Source: Venturia oleaginea | Lineage: Eukaryota > Ascomycota > Dothideomycetes > Venturiales > Venturiaceae | Direction: 5' to 3' | Assembly: GCA_013176395.1 (NCBI GenBank) | Contig: JABMLP010000011.1 | Location: 248,001 to 312,000 of the forward strand | Length of the DNA stretch: 64,000 nucleotides | In this document: positions 1-10,355 of the stretch, in pieces | Position numbering within the stretch: the stretch's first letter is position 1 | How the letters are laid out: the number at the start of each line of letters is the position of its first letter | Translations under genes and position numbers: made by a program | Notes under the pieces: generated by a model | What the model saw: only the letters and a program-made list of their open reading frames with translations | What the model was told of the DNA's origin: nothing | Databases searched by the model: none

Positions 1-489
1 ATTATATTTGTTACCATCAACGGAGTTGCTACAGCACTGAGTGAATATTATGCCAATGTTACACGAGCTGACCCTTCTCTTGTTCTCGAAGAGCTGAGAA
101 ACCCTCCCATAAGTTGTCAACTGAGTCACAGCTACCAGTGGGGTTTCGCGGCTTTTTGTGTCCTGCTCTCGGTCACATTGTGCACATTGTGGACCATCGG
201 TACCTACGCAATCTGGCTCGATTCACAACATCATTCGGAACTCGTTCGAAAGGGAAGAAAAATGGGAATGGATCGCGCGATTATCGACGCTGCGGAAGCC
301 ATCATGGAATCTCTGGGGCCTGACACCAATGCTTACTCCGAGAGAGAACTGAACAAAGCTTTGAGGAAGCATGCAGGTGTTATGTTTTCGGTTGAAGAGC
401 GTGCTGAGAAGAGCAACGAGCATATCAAGTTTTCTTACAAGAAAGACGGGAAATTGAAGTTGTCGTGGATGAGGAAGTACGGAGCTTAA
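1..489 (+). CDS. 3' end of a membrane-protein gene (partial, unrecognised)
   Basis: The frame is open from the first base of the window to a TAA at 487-489, giving 162 codons with no start in view, so this is the C-terminal part of a longer gene. It has one clear hydrophobic segment at about residues 48-74 (WGFAAFCVLLSVTLCTLWTI and onward to YAIWLD), followed by a charged, presumably cytosolic tail of about 85 residues ending in WMRKYGA. The hydrophobic stretch next to a basic tail suggests the last transmembrane helix of a multi-pass or single-pass protein. I do not recognise the family; large hypothetical membrane proteins of this layout are common in Pezizomycotina. The shorter ATG-initiated frames at 114 and 178 are internal to it or in other frames. 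Confidence 0.6.
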   Translation: MIFVTINGVATALSEYYANVTRADPSLVLEELRNPPISCQLSHSYQWGFAAFCVLLSVTLCTLWTIGTYAIWLDSQHHSELVRKGRKMGMDRAIIDAAEAIMESLGPDTNAYSERELNKALRKHAGVMFSVEERAEKSNEHIKFSYKKDGKLKLSWMRKYGA

Positions 490-2371
490 ACATGATGAAA
501 GCAGGCTTGGAGTTGATGGGTACCATTGTGGATGTTAAGTGTAAGATCTCTGTATTTGTGAGTTGTTGCTGACATATGTAATTCTAATTTGTATAGAGAA
601 TATCACAGCTACGTCACGAAACAGACCATCAACACTACCTAGTCTCTTGGACTGCCAACATGGTCGTGACCATATCCAAGTTTTCCAGACACGTTTGAAA
701 TCTTGGAACCACTTGGATGTTGTATACTCCTCCTTAACCTTTCGCACCCAGATAGGCTCGTCAGCTGTTGGCATTGAGCAACGCGTGGGTAATTTCGGAC
801 CGAGAACGGAAATGTTCATGGCAGCCAATTCACGGATCTTGGCAGGGCACGAACAAGAACTTTCGCTGCGATTAACCAAGGGCCGATCAACGACAGTTTC
901 TTACCACGGAAAATTATTTGACCCTATCGAGTTTATTGGAAAAGCGCCCTGCCCATGACAAGCCGACTCTGATGTTCGGCTCATCATAAAAAATAGGAAG
1001 CTTTTACCATTGAGATCCCCTTGGCTTGATATGGATTAACCCACGGACTCCAGTGAGGTATCAATCAAGTTAAGTTCGTCACCAAGCTAGCTAATAAAAT
1101 AAATAGCCTGCAGATCGCCTGTTCGAAGGCGAGATGAGGTCCACAGTCCTGCCTGAATGCCTCAATGAAGCCCGCGGGTCAATCTCTGCTAACCTAAGGC
1201 CAGATGCCAGTTAATATGGTATGACTCAAACTCAGGGAGATCGTACGGATATTACTTGCGCATAGCGAAGTCGCGAAACATATCTGAAAACGAAGTCATG
1301 AAACTCATCGAAATGAACTGGCACACCTGCAAGGGTCGCGAAATAAGATGGGTACGAGGAGACGAAGAACACCCACTTACCACGAGACAATACCAGCGGG
1401 AAGACTCTGGCGCTCATGCCAGTACGAAAGGAATCGGTTAACACTACAAGCGCGCGTCACTCTCGTTTCGACAACCAATGAATACAGGTCTCTTCTCTGT
1501 ACTCCGTAGCATTAAGGATGGTTTGCCAAGTCTGTAAACTAATGAACACCAATCTAAAAGTGGAAACAAGACTGATGCGCGCTGGCAGGACGACTCGTTA
1601 CCCCACATCAGCATTCACCCGAAATCTCGAAACGAACCCTAACTTCAAGACTTCATGCGGGGTATTGATAGTAAAGCTCCATCTTGTAACATTGAACAAC
1701 TCAGTAGACAGCGCTTGGCAGGGTCCGCTCTTCACCCAGGATTCACATTTTTAAAAATAGGACACTACTATTAGGCGCTTCGGGAGTCACTCGGTGTTGT
1801 AATTAGTAATTGTCGTGCTAGGCGATCTCAGCTTTCGACAAGCAATGGCACCTCGTTACTGATGCCTGCTGCGAAGGCAAAATTAGCCCGATTTGGTTGA
1901 TCTTCAGGCTACCGTACGAACCGCTCAAAGTGGAAAAATTGACGCCCCATGACAGGGATCGATATCGGTTTTCGAGTAACTACAACAAGACTAAGGGATT
2001 GCTCCGAACGAATTTAATGCTTGCAGTTCCGGAGGTCAACCAAGAAAAATTTGGTGTCCCATTGACCAAGTTCCTCGGAATTGTACACCCAAAATCGCTG
2101 CCGAATCAACTTTTGATCTATTCGAGGTATACCTGAATCAATGTTACTTACTATCCACAGATTAAGATCGATATCATGGAGTGCCTCCCCCCCGCAAATC
2201 AAGCCTTTGGTATCCCTGCTGTTGTAATCCTATTACTATATGAATCAGGCGGAGGTGTATCACGAGAATCATCACAGATTCTGATATATATCTTCTATGT
2301 ATACCGTGAGATCGTCCATATAACTGCCACTATTTCACTATCTTAACGTCTGAAGATCTTCAACTCTCAAT
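490..2371. other. Intergenic or degenerate sequence
   Basis: No gene can be supported. A 131-codon frame at 563-958 (+) and a 114-codon frame at 535-879 (-) overlap each other and resemble no family I know. The stretch is rich in stop codons, and I see no RNA gene or inverted repeat. Confidence 0.4.
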
Positions 2372-2946
2372 ATGCTCTTGATACTTTACCTCTCAACATT
2401 CCTTGCTGCCGTACAGCAGGTTGCCGGATCTCCTACCATAGAGCTATCTAATAGTGTCTTTGCTCCAGGCACTACACCGTATGTCACCTGCGGCATGTGT
2501 GAGATAGAAGGCTACAAAAAATTCGTGCGTTGTACCAATTACTTTCAGGCTCTGTTATCACCTATCAATAATTGCAGCGCTAGCGCCTGGTTATACTACT
2601 TGATCCCAGAAACTTCTAGGCTGACGAGATATTATAGAAAACCTATTGTGGCCGCCCCTCGAATGCCGGGGTATCGGCTTTTTGCGAGTACCTTTGCTTT
2701 AAAAAAGATTTGGGGAATCAACGCTGCTGCGTATGTTCCACCTTTCTCAACTGCAATCTTACGTGCTAACATGTTCGTAGAAATCCCCCTGTCCCTAGGT
2801 TGTGTAGGAGGGATTGGCCTTTGGAGAAAGAGATTGTGCTCGACGATTGTGCTTGGCTTCGCAGTAACCTACGATATCTTCTTCAAAGTAACTCCTACAA
2901 AAGCCTGTCATTGCATATTGGCACTTTGGGCGCGTACATTTCCTGA
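2372..2946 (+). CDS. Possible small secreted protein, two exons
   Basis: The ATG at 2372 opens a frame with a convincing signal peptide (hydrophobic core LLILYLSTFLAAVQQVAG, likely cleaved near residue 20). A textbook fungal intron lies at 2731-2780: donor GTATGT, branch GCTAAC and acceptor TAG. Joining 2372-2730 to 2781-2946 changes frame and ends at a TGA at 2944, giving about 174 residues; unspliced, the frame runs to 2965. The mature part has several cysteines (CGMCE, VRC, NNC, a late LCRRDW and a DDC). No family is recognised. Being secreted, small and inside repeat-rich DNA fits an effector-like protein, but that is inference. A second intron inside exon 1 cannot be excluded, because GTATGTC followed by CTTTCAG is also present near 2480-2550. 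Confidence 0.35.
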
Positions 2947-3394
2947 TCTTCTAGTTTCAATATAGAATCACCCGCGCAAACATTGATTGAATTCCTCATC
3001 CAAATTTCTGTCCAAGTCTTTATTCTAACATTATCGATGCTCCATCCAAGAATCTTGCAAACGCTTTATCAACCCATGCCACTGCAGTCTCGCACCAGGC
3101 TGAATTTGACTAATGATCCCAGCCCTGTTGCTCACCATCCAATTCGTTACGATCAATCTTGTACCAATCACATATCCCAATTCCTTGGAAGAAAGGCTCA
3201 TCACGTCCCGACGACCACAAGGAATACCATTCTTATCCGAGAACTGAATATCCGTTCTTGCAAACTGTTCTCGGAGGAAACTGATGAGGTTGGGGTTTGT
3301 ATGAGCCGCCTTTCACTGAGGTAAAAGCAGGCCCTTTAACCATCGAAACATCTGATGCTCAGCGGTGCGACGATTTGATGAAATTGGCCCATCG

Positions 3395-4034
3395 TGTTGA
3401 ACAGTGGCATGCCAGTCCTTGATACCTCAAGCATAGTGCACGTGATAGATGCCAAGGAATGCATTGACATGCATATATATGCATGCAGATGCTACGCAAC
3501 TTTCACAAGCAGAAACATACTTAGGGAACCCGTTGGCCTTGAGGGATAAGGCGAAACAGATAGACAAAGCTGAGCACTAGAGGGAGACTGTAGGTAGAAG
3601 GATAGCGAAACACGAGGCATTGCCTCTGAAGTCTACATAGCACAGATATACTAGCAGAGTAACCAGTATCTACAAGAGCCAGCGGGCATTTGGAGATACT
3701 GGTTAAGGGAAAAGAGGGAGGACCGAGGGGACAGCTGGTCTTGTTTCAGTGAACGGGGCGAAGTGGGGCGCGGTGGATTATATAATCTATCACGTGTCGG
3801 CTGTCTGATGAAGTCCTCCTAACCGGACATAGCTGCGTGATTAAGCGGCTGCAACCGAGTAGGATAAAATCAATCAATCAATCAATCAATCATGCAGATG
3901 CTACGGTGTACTTAACCTCCTCAGTCAATACAGTCAAGTCACAGGGTGACACTCGTTCTGTTCATCGGCTCCTATCGTTAAGTTCGGGTTGAATCTACTT
4001 CCGAATAACTCTGTTTTGCTCGTTCAGCGTAACA
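3395..4034 (+). mobile_element. Solo LTR (family A, copy 1) split by a LINE fragment
   Basis: The element starts TGTTGAACAG and ends CAGCGTAACA, as expected for TG..CA LTR termini. It is flanked by a perfect 5-bp target duplication CATCG (3390-3394 and 4035-4039). Without the LINE insertion at 3496-3890 and its duplicated target, the LTR is about 230 bp, like copy 2 at 27095-27325. Copy 3 is at 53516-53711 in reverse orientation. No internal retrotransposon sequence is present, so this is a solo LTR left by LTR-LTR recombination. The parent element is not in the window; copia is a guess. Confidence 0.9.
3496..3890 (+). mobile_element. 5'-truncated Tad1-like LINE copy
   Basis: This 395-bp insertion matches, in opposite orientation, the 3' end of the full LINE at 6188-12107 (compare 3560-3890 with the complement of 6190-6490). 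It ends in the same tail of ATCA/TCAA tetranucleotides and is flanked by a 14-15 bp target duplication, CATGCAGATGCTAC(G), at 3482-3496 and 3891-3905. The truncated 5' end, simple-repeat tail and long duplication are the signature of target-primed reverse transcription. It interrupts solo LTR copy 1, so it is younger than that LTR. It differs from the full element at many positions, mostly by transitions. Confidence 0.93.
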
Positions 4035-4039
4035 CATCG

Positions 4040-5158
4040 GAATATTTTCAGCTTCATCCTCCTATCTGGAAGGACAGAAGCCGTGCACGAATCGTATCCG
4101 ATTAGGTACCGCCCCAACAGCTACAGTTTAGGAATGATATCGAGGTTAAAATGTAGTCGTAGGTTGAAAAAAACGTCCGATGACATTATTTAGTCATTCA
4201 TCCAATGTTAGTGTCGAGGTTAACTAGCGATGAGTGGAGGCCCTAGGTAAAAGATGCCGATAACGCCAGGAGGACTCCAGCAATGTCCAGCCCGTCCATC
4301 TATGTTCCTGCATTCGTTCCTATGCCTTTCAAGCTCAAAGACTTGCCATTCCATAGTGTTGTAGCCATTGAATTGGCTCGAGATTGGGAGAAGATTTTAA
4401 GCTGGGGTTGTTTAACATTCAAAACCCCTGAGATCACAGTATACGGCCAATGATTCCTCCTGTCGATCTTTTTGATCTTGACTTATTATCAGTGCCTACG
4501 AAACCAGGCCGATTTTTCGCGCACCAAGCTCGGCAGCGAAACTATCTTTCGTGACACCAGAATTACTGAAAGAGACTCTAATACTGCTGGGCTATCGACG
4601 TAGCTATTAGGCCGCCTTTCGTGCACCCTGACAGCTTGGCCCGGATTGTCGCTTCGTGGAAGCCTGCTGTGGAGACTACAACGACAATGGTTAGTACCAA
4701 CTTTTGACTTGAAGACCAGCAAGACTTCGATCTTGCCGAGGTGGAATGGCTTTGCTGTTGTGCCTATCAACAGCACATGCGCCATTCACCACGTTCTCTA
4801 GGCCGTCGCGGGCCACTCGTTCCTGGAGAAGATATCAGTAGTACAAGACGAGCGCGCTAGCATTTTATGCAGCTCACTGTCTGCAAATATCTGCTACGAT
4901 ACAACATAATTGAATTCTGCACCTCGAGACAACAGAACCGGATGTCAGTTCAATGCATTCATACACGGTTCTGCAAATCTCTTTGTCCAAAGACAAGTTC
5001 ATGAACACACTGCACTACATTTACTCTGCGGAGGAGCCACGGTAATCTCAAGTCCAACCAGAGATTATTCTTGTTTCAAAACATCTCAATTTCTCATCCA
5101 TTGGCGATTGCTTCCGAGTCTTATTCTTCTTCATCGCCCCTCTCAACCAGCGTAGGAA
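4040..5158. other. Intergenic sequence without a supported gene
   Basis: I see only short overlapping frames (for example 4489-4785 minus and 4910-5155 plus) without recognisable domains. No tRNA-like or inverted-repeat structure was found. Confidence 0.4.
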
Positions 5159-5298
5159 GGGTTGTACTGGACCCAATCAGGCGTCTTGAGCGCGTTTCTC
5201 TCTTTAACACAACAATCTCTAAACGATTGAAGGGTCGCACTGGACCTAATTAGACGTCTTAAGCGCTTTTCCCTCTTTAACGCAACAATCCTTAAAGG
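5159..5298. repeat. Tandem duplication of about 70 bp
   Basis: Segment 5159-5231 and segment 5232-5298 align along their whole length: both start GGGT and share ACTGGACC, GCGTCTT/ACGTCTT, CTCTTTAAC and CAACAATC. The second unit contains the last coding exon tail of the broken secreted-protein gene at 5246-5664. Differences are mainly transitions. Confidence 0.75.
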
Positions 5299-5664
5299 CT
5301 GGCACTTCGATATTTTGCATGTTGCACTAAGAACCGTTAGCCCTCTGCAAAACTTACGAAAACAACTGACCTACCGAAGCATAATATTTCCCGTTCTTGG
5401 TCGCATCTATTGCGTGTCCTGATTTGTTGCCGGTGCAGCATCGACCTGTAGCAAATGGCTTCCAAGCGTTGTTATTTTGTGGATTGCAGCAACCGAAATT
5501 TACCCTGTCTTTCCAGCTGGTTTGGGCGGATGCGATTCCGGTGCTACGAGTTGTCAGATCGGGCCTAAGGTACCATCTCACAAATCAATCGATATCAAGG
5601 GATTAGAAAAACAAATTATACTCACAACATAGCCGTAGCGAAGAGGAAGATTGAGAGCTGCATC
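5246..5664 (-). pseudogene. Cysteine-rich small secreted protein gene, apparently broken
   Basis: Read on the minus strand, ATG at 5664 starts a hydrophobic leader (MQLSIFLF). Good introns follow at 5565-5625 (GTGAGT..CCTTAG) and 5327-5374 (GTAGGT, branch GCTAAC, TTCTTAG). Exons 2 and 3 together encode about 90 residues with paired cysteines (GCCN, RCCT, a single C, DCCV), a pattern typical of secreted fungal cysteine-rich proteins. Exon 1 is one base out of phase with exon 2: an extra C in the run near 5640 breaks the leader. The stop at 5246-5248 is TAG where the tandem repeat copy at 5159-5231 has TGG. These two lesions suggest a decayed effector-like gene. An alternative first exon could rescue it, so transcript data would decide. 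Confidence 0.5.
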
Positions 5665-5929
5665 GTAACTATGGTAATGAATGAATGGTAGCTATGATAC
5701 TCGCTCTTATATATAGTATTTCACCATGGAACGAGGCGACTAAACATAGAAAGAATAGATTGCAATGTACGGATAAACCATATTAGGCTTGTGGCTCTAC
5801 GAACGTGTGAATTACGCACGACAGTCCGCTCGTCATTTGATTCTCCTCGAAGGCGTGTCTCCCAGGGCGGAATAGACACTGTCACCGGATGGTTTTGTGG
5901 AGCCTTAATCTTTTCAAATCTGCGATATG

Positions 5930-6135
5930 ATGTTACGCAGAGGCTATGGCTCAAAGTAATATAGCTGGATTTGGCTAATCTACACAGTAGGGTTCAAGTG
6001 GTCCGGGGCGACAATATCGTATCAAACAAGTGAAGCGAAGCTTGCAAGATATAAGAGTCGTAAATTGTGCTAAGTAACTAAAAGCAATAGCGAAGTAACT
6101 AGAGAGTGAAGATACGCGACACTGAGGGAGCAGAG
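5930..6135 (-). repeat. Dispersed repeat R2, copy 1
   Basis: About 205 bp that matches 28157-28362 in the opposite orientation, from ATGTTACGCAG to GGGAGCAGAGT. Shared internal blocks include CAAACAAGTGAAGCGAAGC and TTGCAAGATATAAGAGTCG. The parent element is unknown; it may be an LTR fragment. The full-length LINE inserted about 40 bp beyond its end. Confidence 0.8.
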
Positions 6136-6474
6136 TCTCGTCCTATATATACAGATCCATCTCCTAAGAAATCCTGCGCTCGTGGCGATTGATTGATTGA
6201 TTGATTTTATCCTACTCGGTTGCAGCCGCTTAATCACACAACTATGCCCGGTTAGGGAGACTTCATCAAACAGCCGACACGTGATATGATCTACCACGTC
6301 CCACTTCGCCCTGCTTACCAAAACAAGACCAGCTATCCCCTCGATCCCCTCTCTTTTCCTTCAACCACTATTTCCAAATGCCCAATGGCTCTTGTAAATG
6401 TCGGTTGTTCTACCAGTACATCTGTGCTATCTAGATTCCGAGAGGCAATGCCTCATGTTTCGCTTTCCGTTTAC

Positions 6475-9400
6475 CTACAGTCTCCCCTCAATGCTCAGCG
6501 TCGTCTGCGCGTTTTCGATCCCACTATGCCCAAGGACCCGCGTCTGTTCCATAAATCTAATAGCTTTGGTGGCTAACTTATGCGTAGTCAAGATATTCCG
6601 GAGGTTGTTTCGTCCTGGGAAACGGCCTAACTCGTCTCTCCGGATGTCCCGGAACTTGCGACATTCCAGGAGGATATGGGCTACGGTCTGTATCCCTTCA
6701 CGGCAGTCACACCTAGAGTCTGGGATACCTTGGACACGTCGGCTGAAAAGGAAGGCCTTGAGCCCTATTTTTTCAGTTCTCATCTGTACGAGGATCGCAC
6801 TTTCTCGCTTGCTCCGGTCTTGATGGAGTTGGAGCACCCTTTTAGTAGGTTTAGGTGTGTATCTCCTCGTGGCTTTCCCCTTTGTCTCGGATTTCCAGCT
6901 AGTCAACCATTGTCTGTTTACTACCTTCCAGCACCACGTCTTGAGTGTCGTTCTTAGCGGGTACAGTTCCGGTGGCATATCAGCTCTTGGTCCTTTCTCT
7001 CCGTCTTCTCTCCATCCAGTGGCCTCCCTGGCGGCTTGGTCAGCGGCCTCGTTCCCGTCAATTCCCTCGTGGGCAGGGATCCATCGGATGTTCACGATAG
7101 CTCTGTACTCGTGAAGTTGTGTAATTCGTTGTACAATCCGCTTGACGATGTATGCTCCTGATCGGCCTTCCGGCATTGTCAGCGAGCGTATCGCTGCCTG
7201 GTTGTCGGTGAAGATATTGATGTCTCTCCGTTCGTTTCCTGCCTCGATCTCTGTTTGAACCATATGCAGCGCTAGATTTATTCCTTGAAGTTCAGCTGCG
7301 TACACCGTGGAGGTCGTCTCAGGGCCCATATACGTGCTTCTGGTTTGTCTTTTCAGCGGCCATACTGCTGCAGCGCCTGTATGTCCGTCTATGCTACTCC
7401 CATCTGTATAGACGCAAATATTACCCTCGAATCTAGTGACGGAGTCGTGTTCAGAGTGTGCCGCTTCACCGCTTGGTGCGATATGTGTCTTTGGGCCTTG
7501 CCACCATGGTGCTGCTACGAACGGCGGGATTATCTCTCACTTGTCGAGATTCGCTGCTCCTTTCTCTTCGGCATCTCGATATATGTTGTATAATGGGCTA
7601 TCGTAGCTTGCTCGTTGTCTTGACCTTGGTTCTCCGAATTGAGTATCTAGCAGTTTAGGGAGGTCTTGGCACGTGAGTATACGGCTGGAGGTTTCGGTTT
7701 TGTGTTTCCAGATCTGTTGTTCGACTGGGAGCAGGTAGGTCTCAATGTCGAGGGCGACTCTAGATGTCGCTTTGAACGCTCCACAGATAATTCGTGCTGC
7801 ACGTGCTTGGATTGACCGAAGTGTATCGAGCGTTTTTCTCGTGTATGGTTTTCCCCTCATTCCTGAATTCGGCCAGATTGAGCACGCGTACATCATCTGA
7901 GGGACTACTACTCCGCGGTAGATTTTTCGCATATCTAGCAGACTGACGCCCCATGTTGAGCTACCCAGAGAGCACAGTGCGTTCACTGTTTTCGTAGTTT
8001 TCCGCTTGATTTCTTCGATGTGTTCCTTCCATTGGAGTTTGCTGTATAGCGTCACGCCTAGATATTTGCACGTTGTCTTAGGCGCAATGCATCCCCATGC
8101 CGTCTGAACGGGCTGTTGTGTGTTTATACGGGTGCGTCTTCTTGTGAAGTGTGTCAGTTGGAACTTTTCTGGGGCGAATTTTGATGCATGTGTCTTTGCC
8201 CAACAGTTTGCCTTTTCTAGTGCGTTTTCGAGTTTCTTGTACGTTTCCTCTGTTGTGTTGCCCATGTAAGTATGGCTGCGTCATCGGTATAGCCTGCAGC
8301 TGCAGTATCGTCGCCTGAGTCGCATTGCTCAATAAGGTCAGAGTTGTAGAATATGTATAAGATGGGGGATAGGGGCGATCCCTGTGGTACCCCAGTCTCG
8401 ACCGTGTACTCGTCAGATTCGTAGCCATCGATGACAATTCGCGTGCGTCTATCGCTCAGGAAGCTAGCAATCCATCGTACTGTTCTCTCATCAACTTTTC
8501 TTTTCCGAAGATTGTGTAGGAGTCTCTTGTGGGATACGTTATCGAAGGCGCCCGACACGTCAAGGAGCAGCAGGCTAGCGACTTGTCCTTTTCTGTTGTT
8601 TCAAGCGTTGTAGATTCTCTCGATTACAGCGTGTAGTACGTGTTCCGTTGACCTTAACTTCCTGCCTCTCATGTGCATCCTTGGAATGACTTGGTGTGTT
8701 TCCACCAGGTAGCTAAGTCTCTTAGCGATTACTGCGTCCATGGCCTTGCCAATCGTATTCAGGAGCGCAATAGGTCGGTATGCCTTTGGAATCGAGTAGT
8801 CGTCCTTCCCTGGTTTGCGTAGCACTACCGTGGTCGAGCTTCGGAAATGTGTCGGGTAATGGGCCAGTTGTAGGCTCTGGTTCATAATTGTCGCCAGGTG
8901 TCCCACCAACATATAAGATGCCGTTTGCAAGGCCTTGTTTGGGATCCCATCCGGTCCCGAGGCCTTGAAGGGTGACGCTGCTTGTATTGCGTCCAGTACC
9001 TCCTTCTCAGTAACGTTTGGCATTGGTATACAATCATCAGATCTTGCATCCTGTAGATCGTCGAGGTCTGCTTCTGGCGGTGCTGGGAAGAAGGCGTCCC
9101 GAAGGAGGATCGTTTTTGCCGAGAGTGTAGTAGCCTGGTTGCCGGTCGTCGGACACTTGATAATTGGCGTCACACTTGGGGGCTGGCTTTCTCTATTGCG
9201 CGCCCACTTGGCTATTTTCCAGAGGGATTCAGTGGAGCTTGCTGCCATTTCTACGCGGTCTCTGTGTACTTGCCGGAGCGCCTTCTTAATCGTCCGTGTC
9301 TTGTGGTTCCTCGCCTCGCGGTAGTTTTCTCATGTCTCCTCCGTGTGTCTTCTCTCGTGTATGCGCCTTAGGCGTTTTGTATCTGCCAATGCTCTCGAGC

Positions 9401-10355
9401 ATGTTCCGTCCCATCTCTCTTTCGCCTTGGTGCATGGTCTTGTGAGGGGAATTGTCTTCGCTGCTGCATCTTTGATCGCTTTGACTAACTCCATCGTGTA
9501 CATGTCTAGCGCTGCTTTCGTCCTTGGTCTTCTTCGTGCCGGTAGGGTGTCTCTGAGCGTCCCGCAGAACTCCTTGCAGTCTAGGAGTTTCCAATTGCAT
9601 CTTGGTCTGATTTCCGTGGAGCGCGTCCGGAGATCCAGTATGATGCTGATGGGGAGGTGGTCTGAGTCGTGGTCTAGCTCTCTGTCTACTCTGCTACTGA
9701 TGGTCCTGTCAATCAAGCCTAATGTCATCCAGCACGTATCAATAGTTGTCCTGCTGCTGCCTTCTTCGTATGTTACCGTTCCGGGCTGTAGCATGCTTGA
9801 CATATCAAATCTCTCCATAATTTCGATAAGTTCTTCCGCTTCTCGGTCTTCGTGTACGACCTGCGCTCCGCCCCACATTCTATGGTGTAAGTTCAAGTCG
9901 CCTAATACCATCTGTTCTTTCAGCGCGTGTTCCTCCAATCGAGCTCTTAGGGTCGGCAGTGAGCTGATGCGGTTTGGCATGTTTTGGACCGTATTGTAGA
10001 CGTTGTGTATTACCAGCTCGTTTTCTGTTTGATCGCCATTGCTGATACTGATTCTCAATGAGCAGACGTCTCTTGTGTGCTGTTCGAATTGCAGGCTGCC
10101 GTGGTCTAGCCTTTTGTTGACAAAGAAACACACCCTTGCTGGACCATCCTCCTCGTTCGTTGTCGGGTAGTATAAGTGGAATATATTCTTCGCTGGGTGG
10201 TGTGTTGTCGACATGAAGAAGTTGCGCCACGGTTCTTGGATAGCAATAATATCGTATTCTGCTACTCTTGGATCACGGAGTAGAGTTGCCATAACCGTAT
10301 CCCTTGATTTGCGTACGTTGTACTGTAGTATATTAAGTTGGTGCTTCTCTCTCAT
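6475..10355 (-). pseudogene. LINE ORF2: endonuclease, reverse transcriptase, RNase H
   Basis: ORF2 starts at the ATG at 10355 and runs in one frame to about 8270, then one base shifted to 6475. The N-terminal 230 residues are an exonuclease-endonuclease-phosphatase domain (LNILQYNVRKS, AIQEPW, LGDLNLHH, DSDHLPI). The reverse transcriptase (9200-8100) has the LLLLDVSGAFDN, VPQGSPLSP and YTDD motifs; YTDD replaces the usual YADD/YVDD. RNase H (about 7400-7030) keeps its acidic residues in YTDGS, AAELQG, TDNQAA and DGNEAAD. A histidine/cysteine motif with CDC and HILLEC lies near the C-terminus. Lesions are TGA at 9330, 8601 and 7537, plus a single-base frameshift near 8265 just after YTDD. All three stops are TGA, and at least one sits where Tad-type elements usually have Trp. 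Confidence 0.92.

Noticed and set aside
1080..1180. TGTTCGAAGGCGA stretch resembling a tRNA T-arm
   Set aside because: No acceptor stem, D-arm or anticodon arm could be folded around it.
9343..9999. 218-codon plus-strand frame
   Set aside because: Antisense to the LINE endonuclease; no independent domain.
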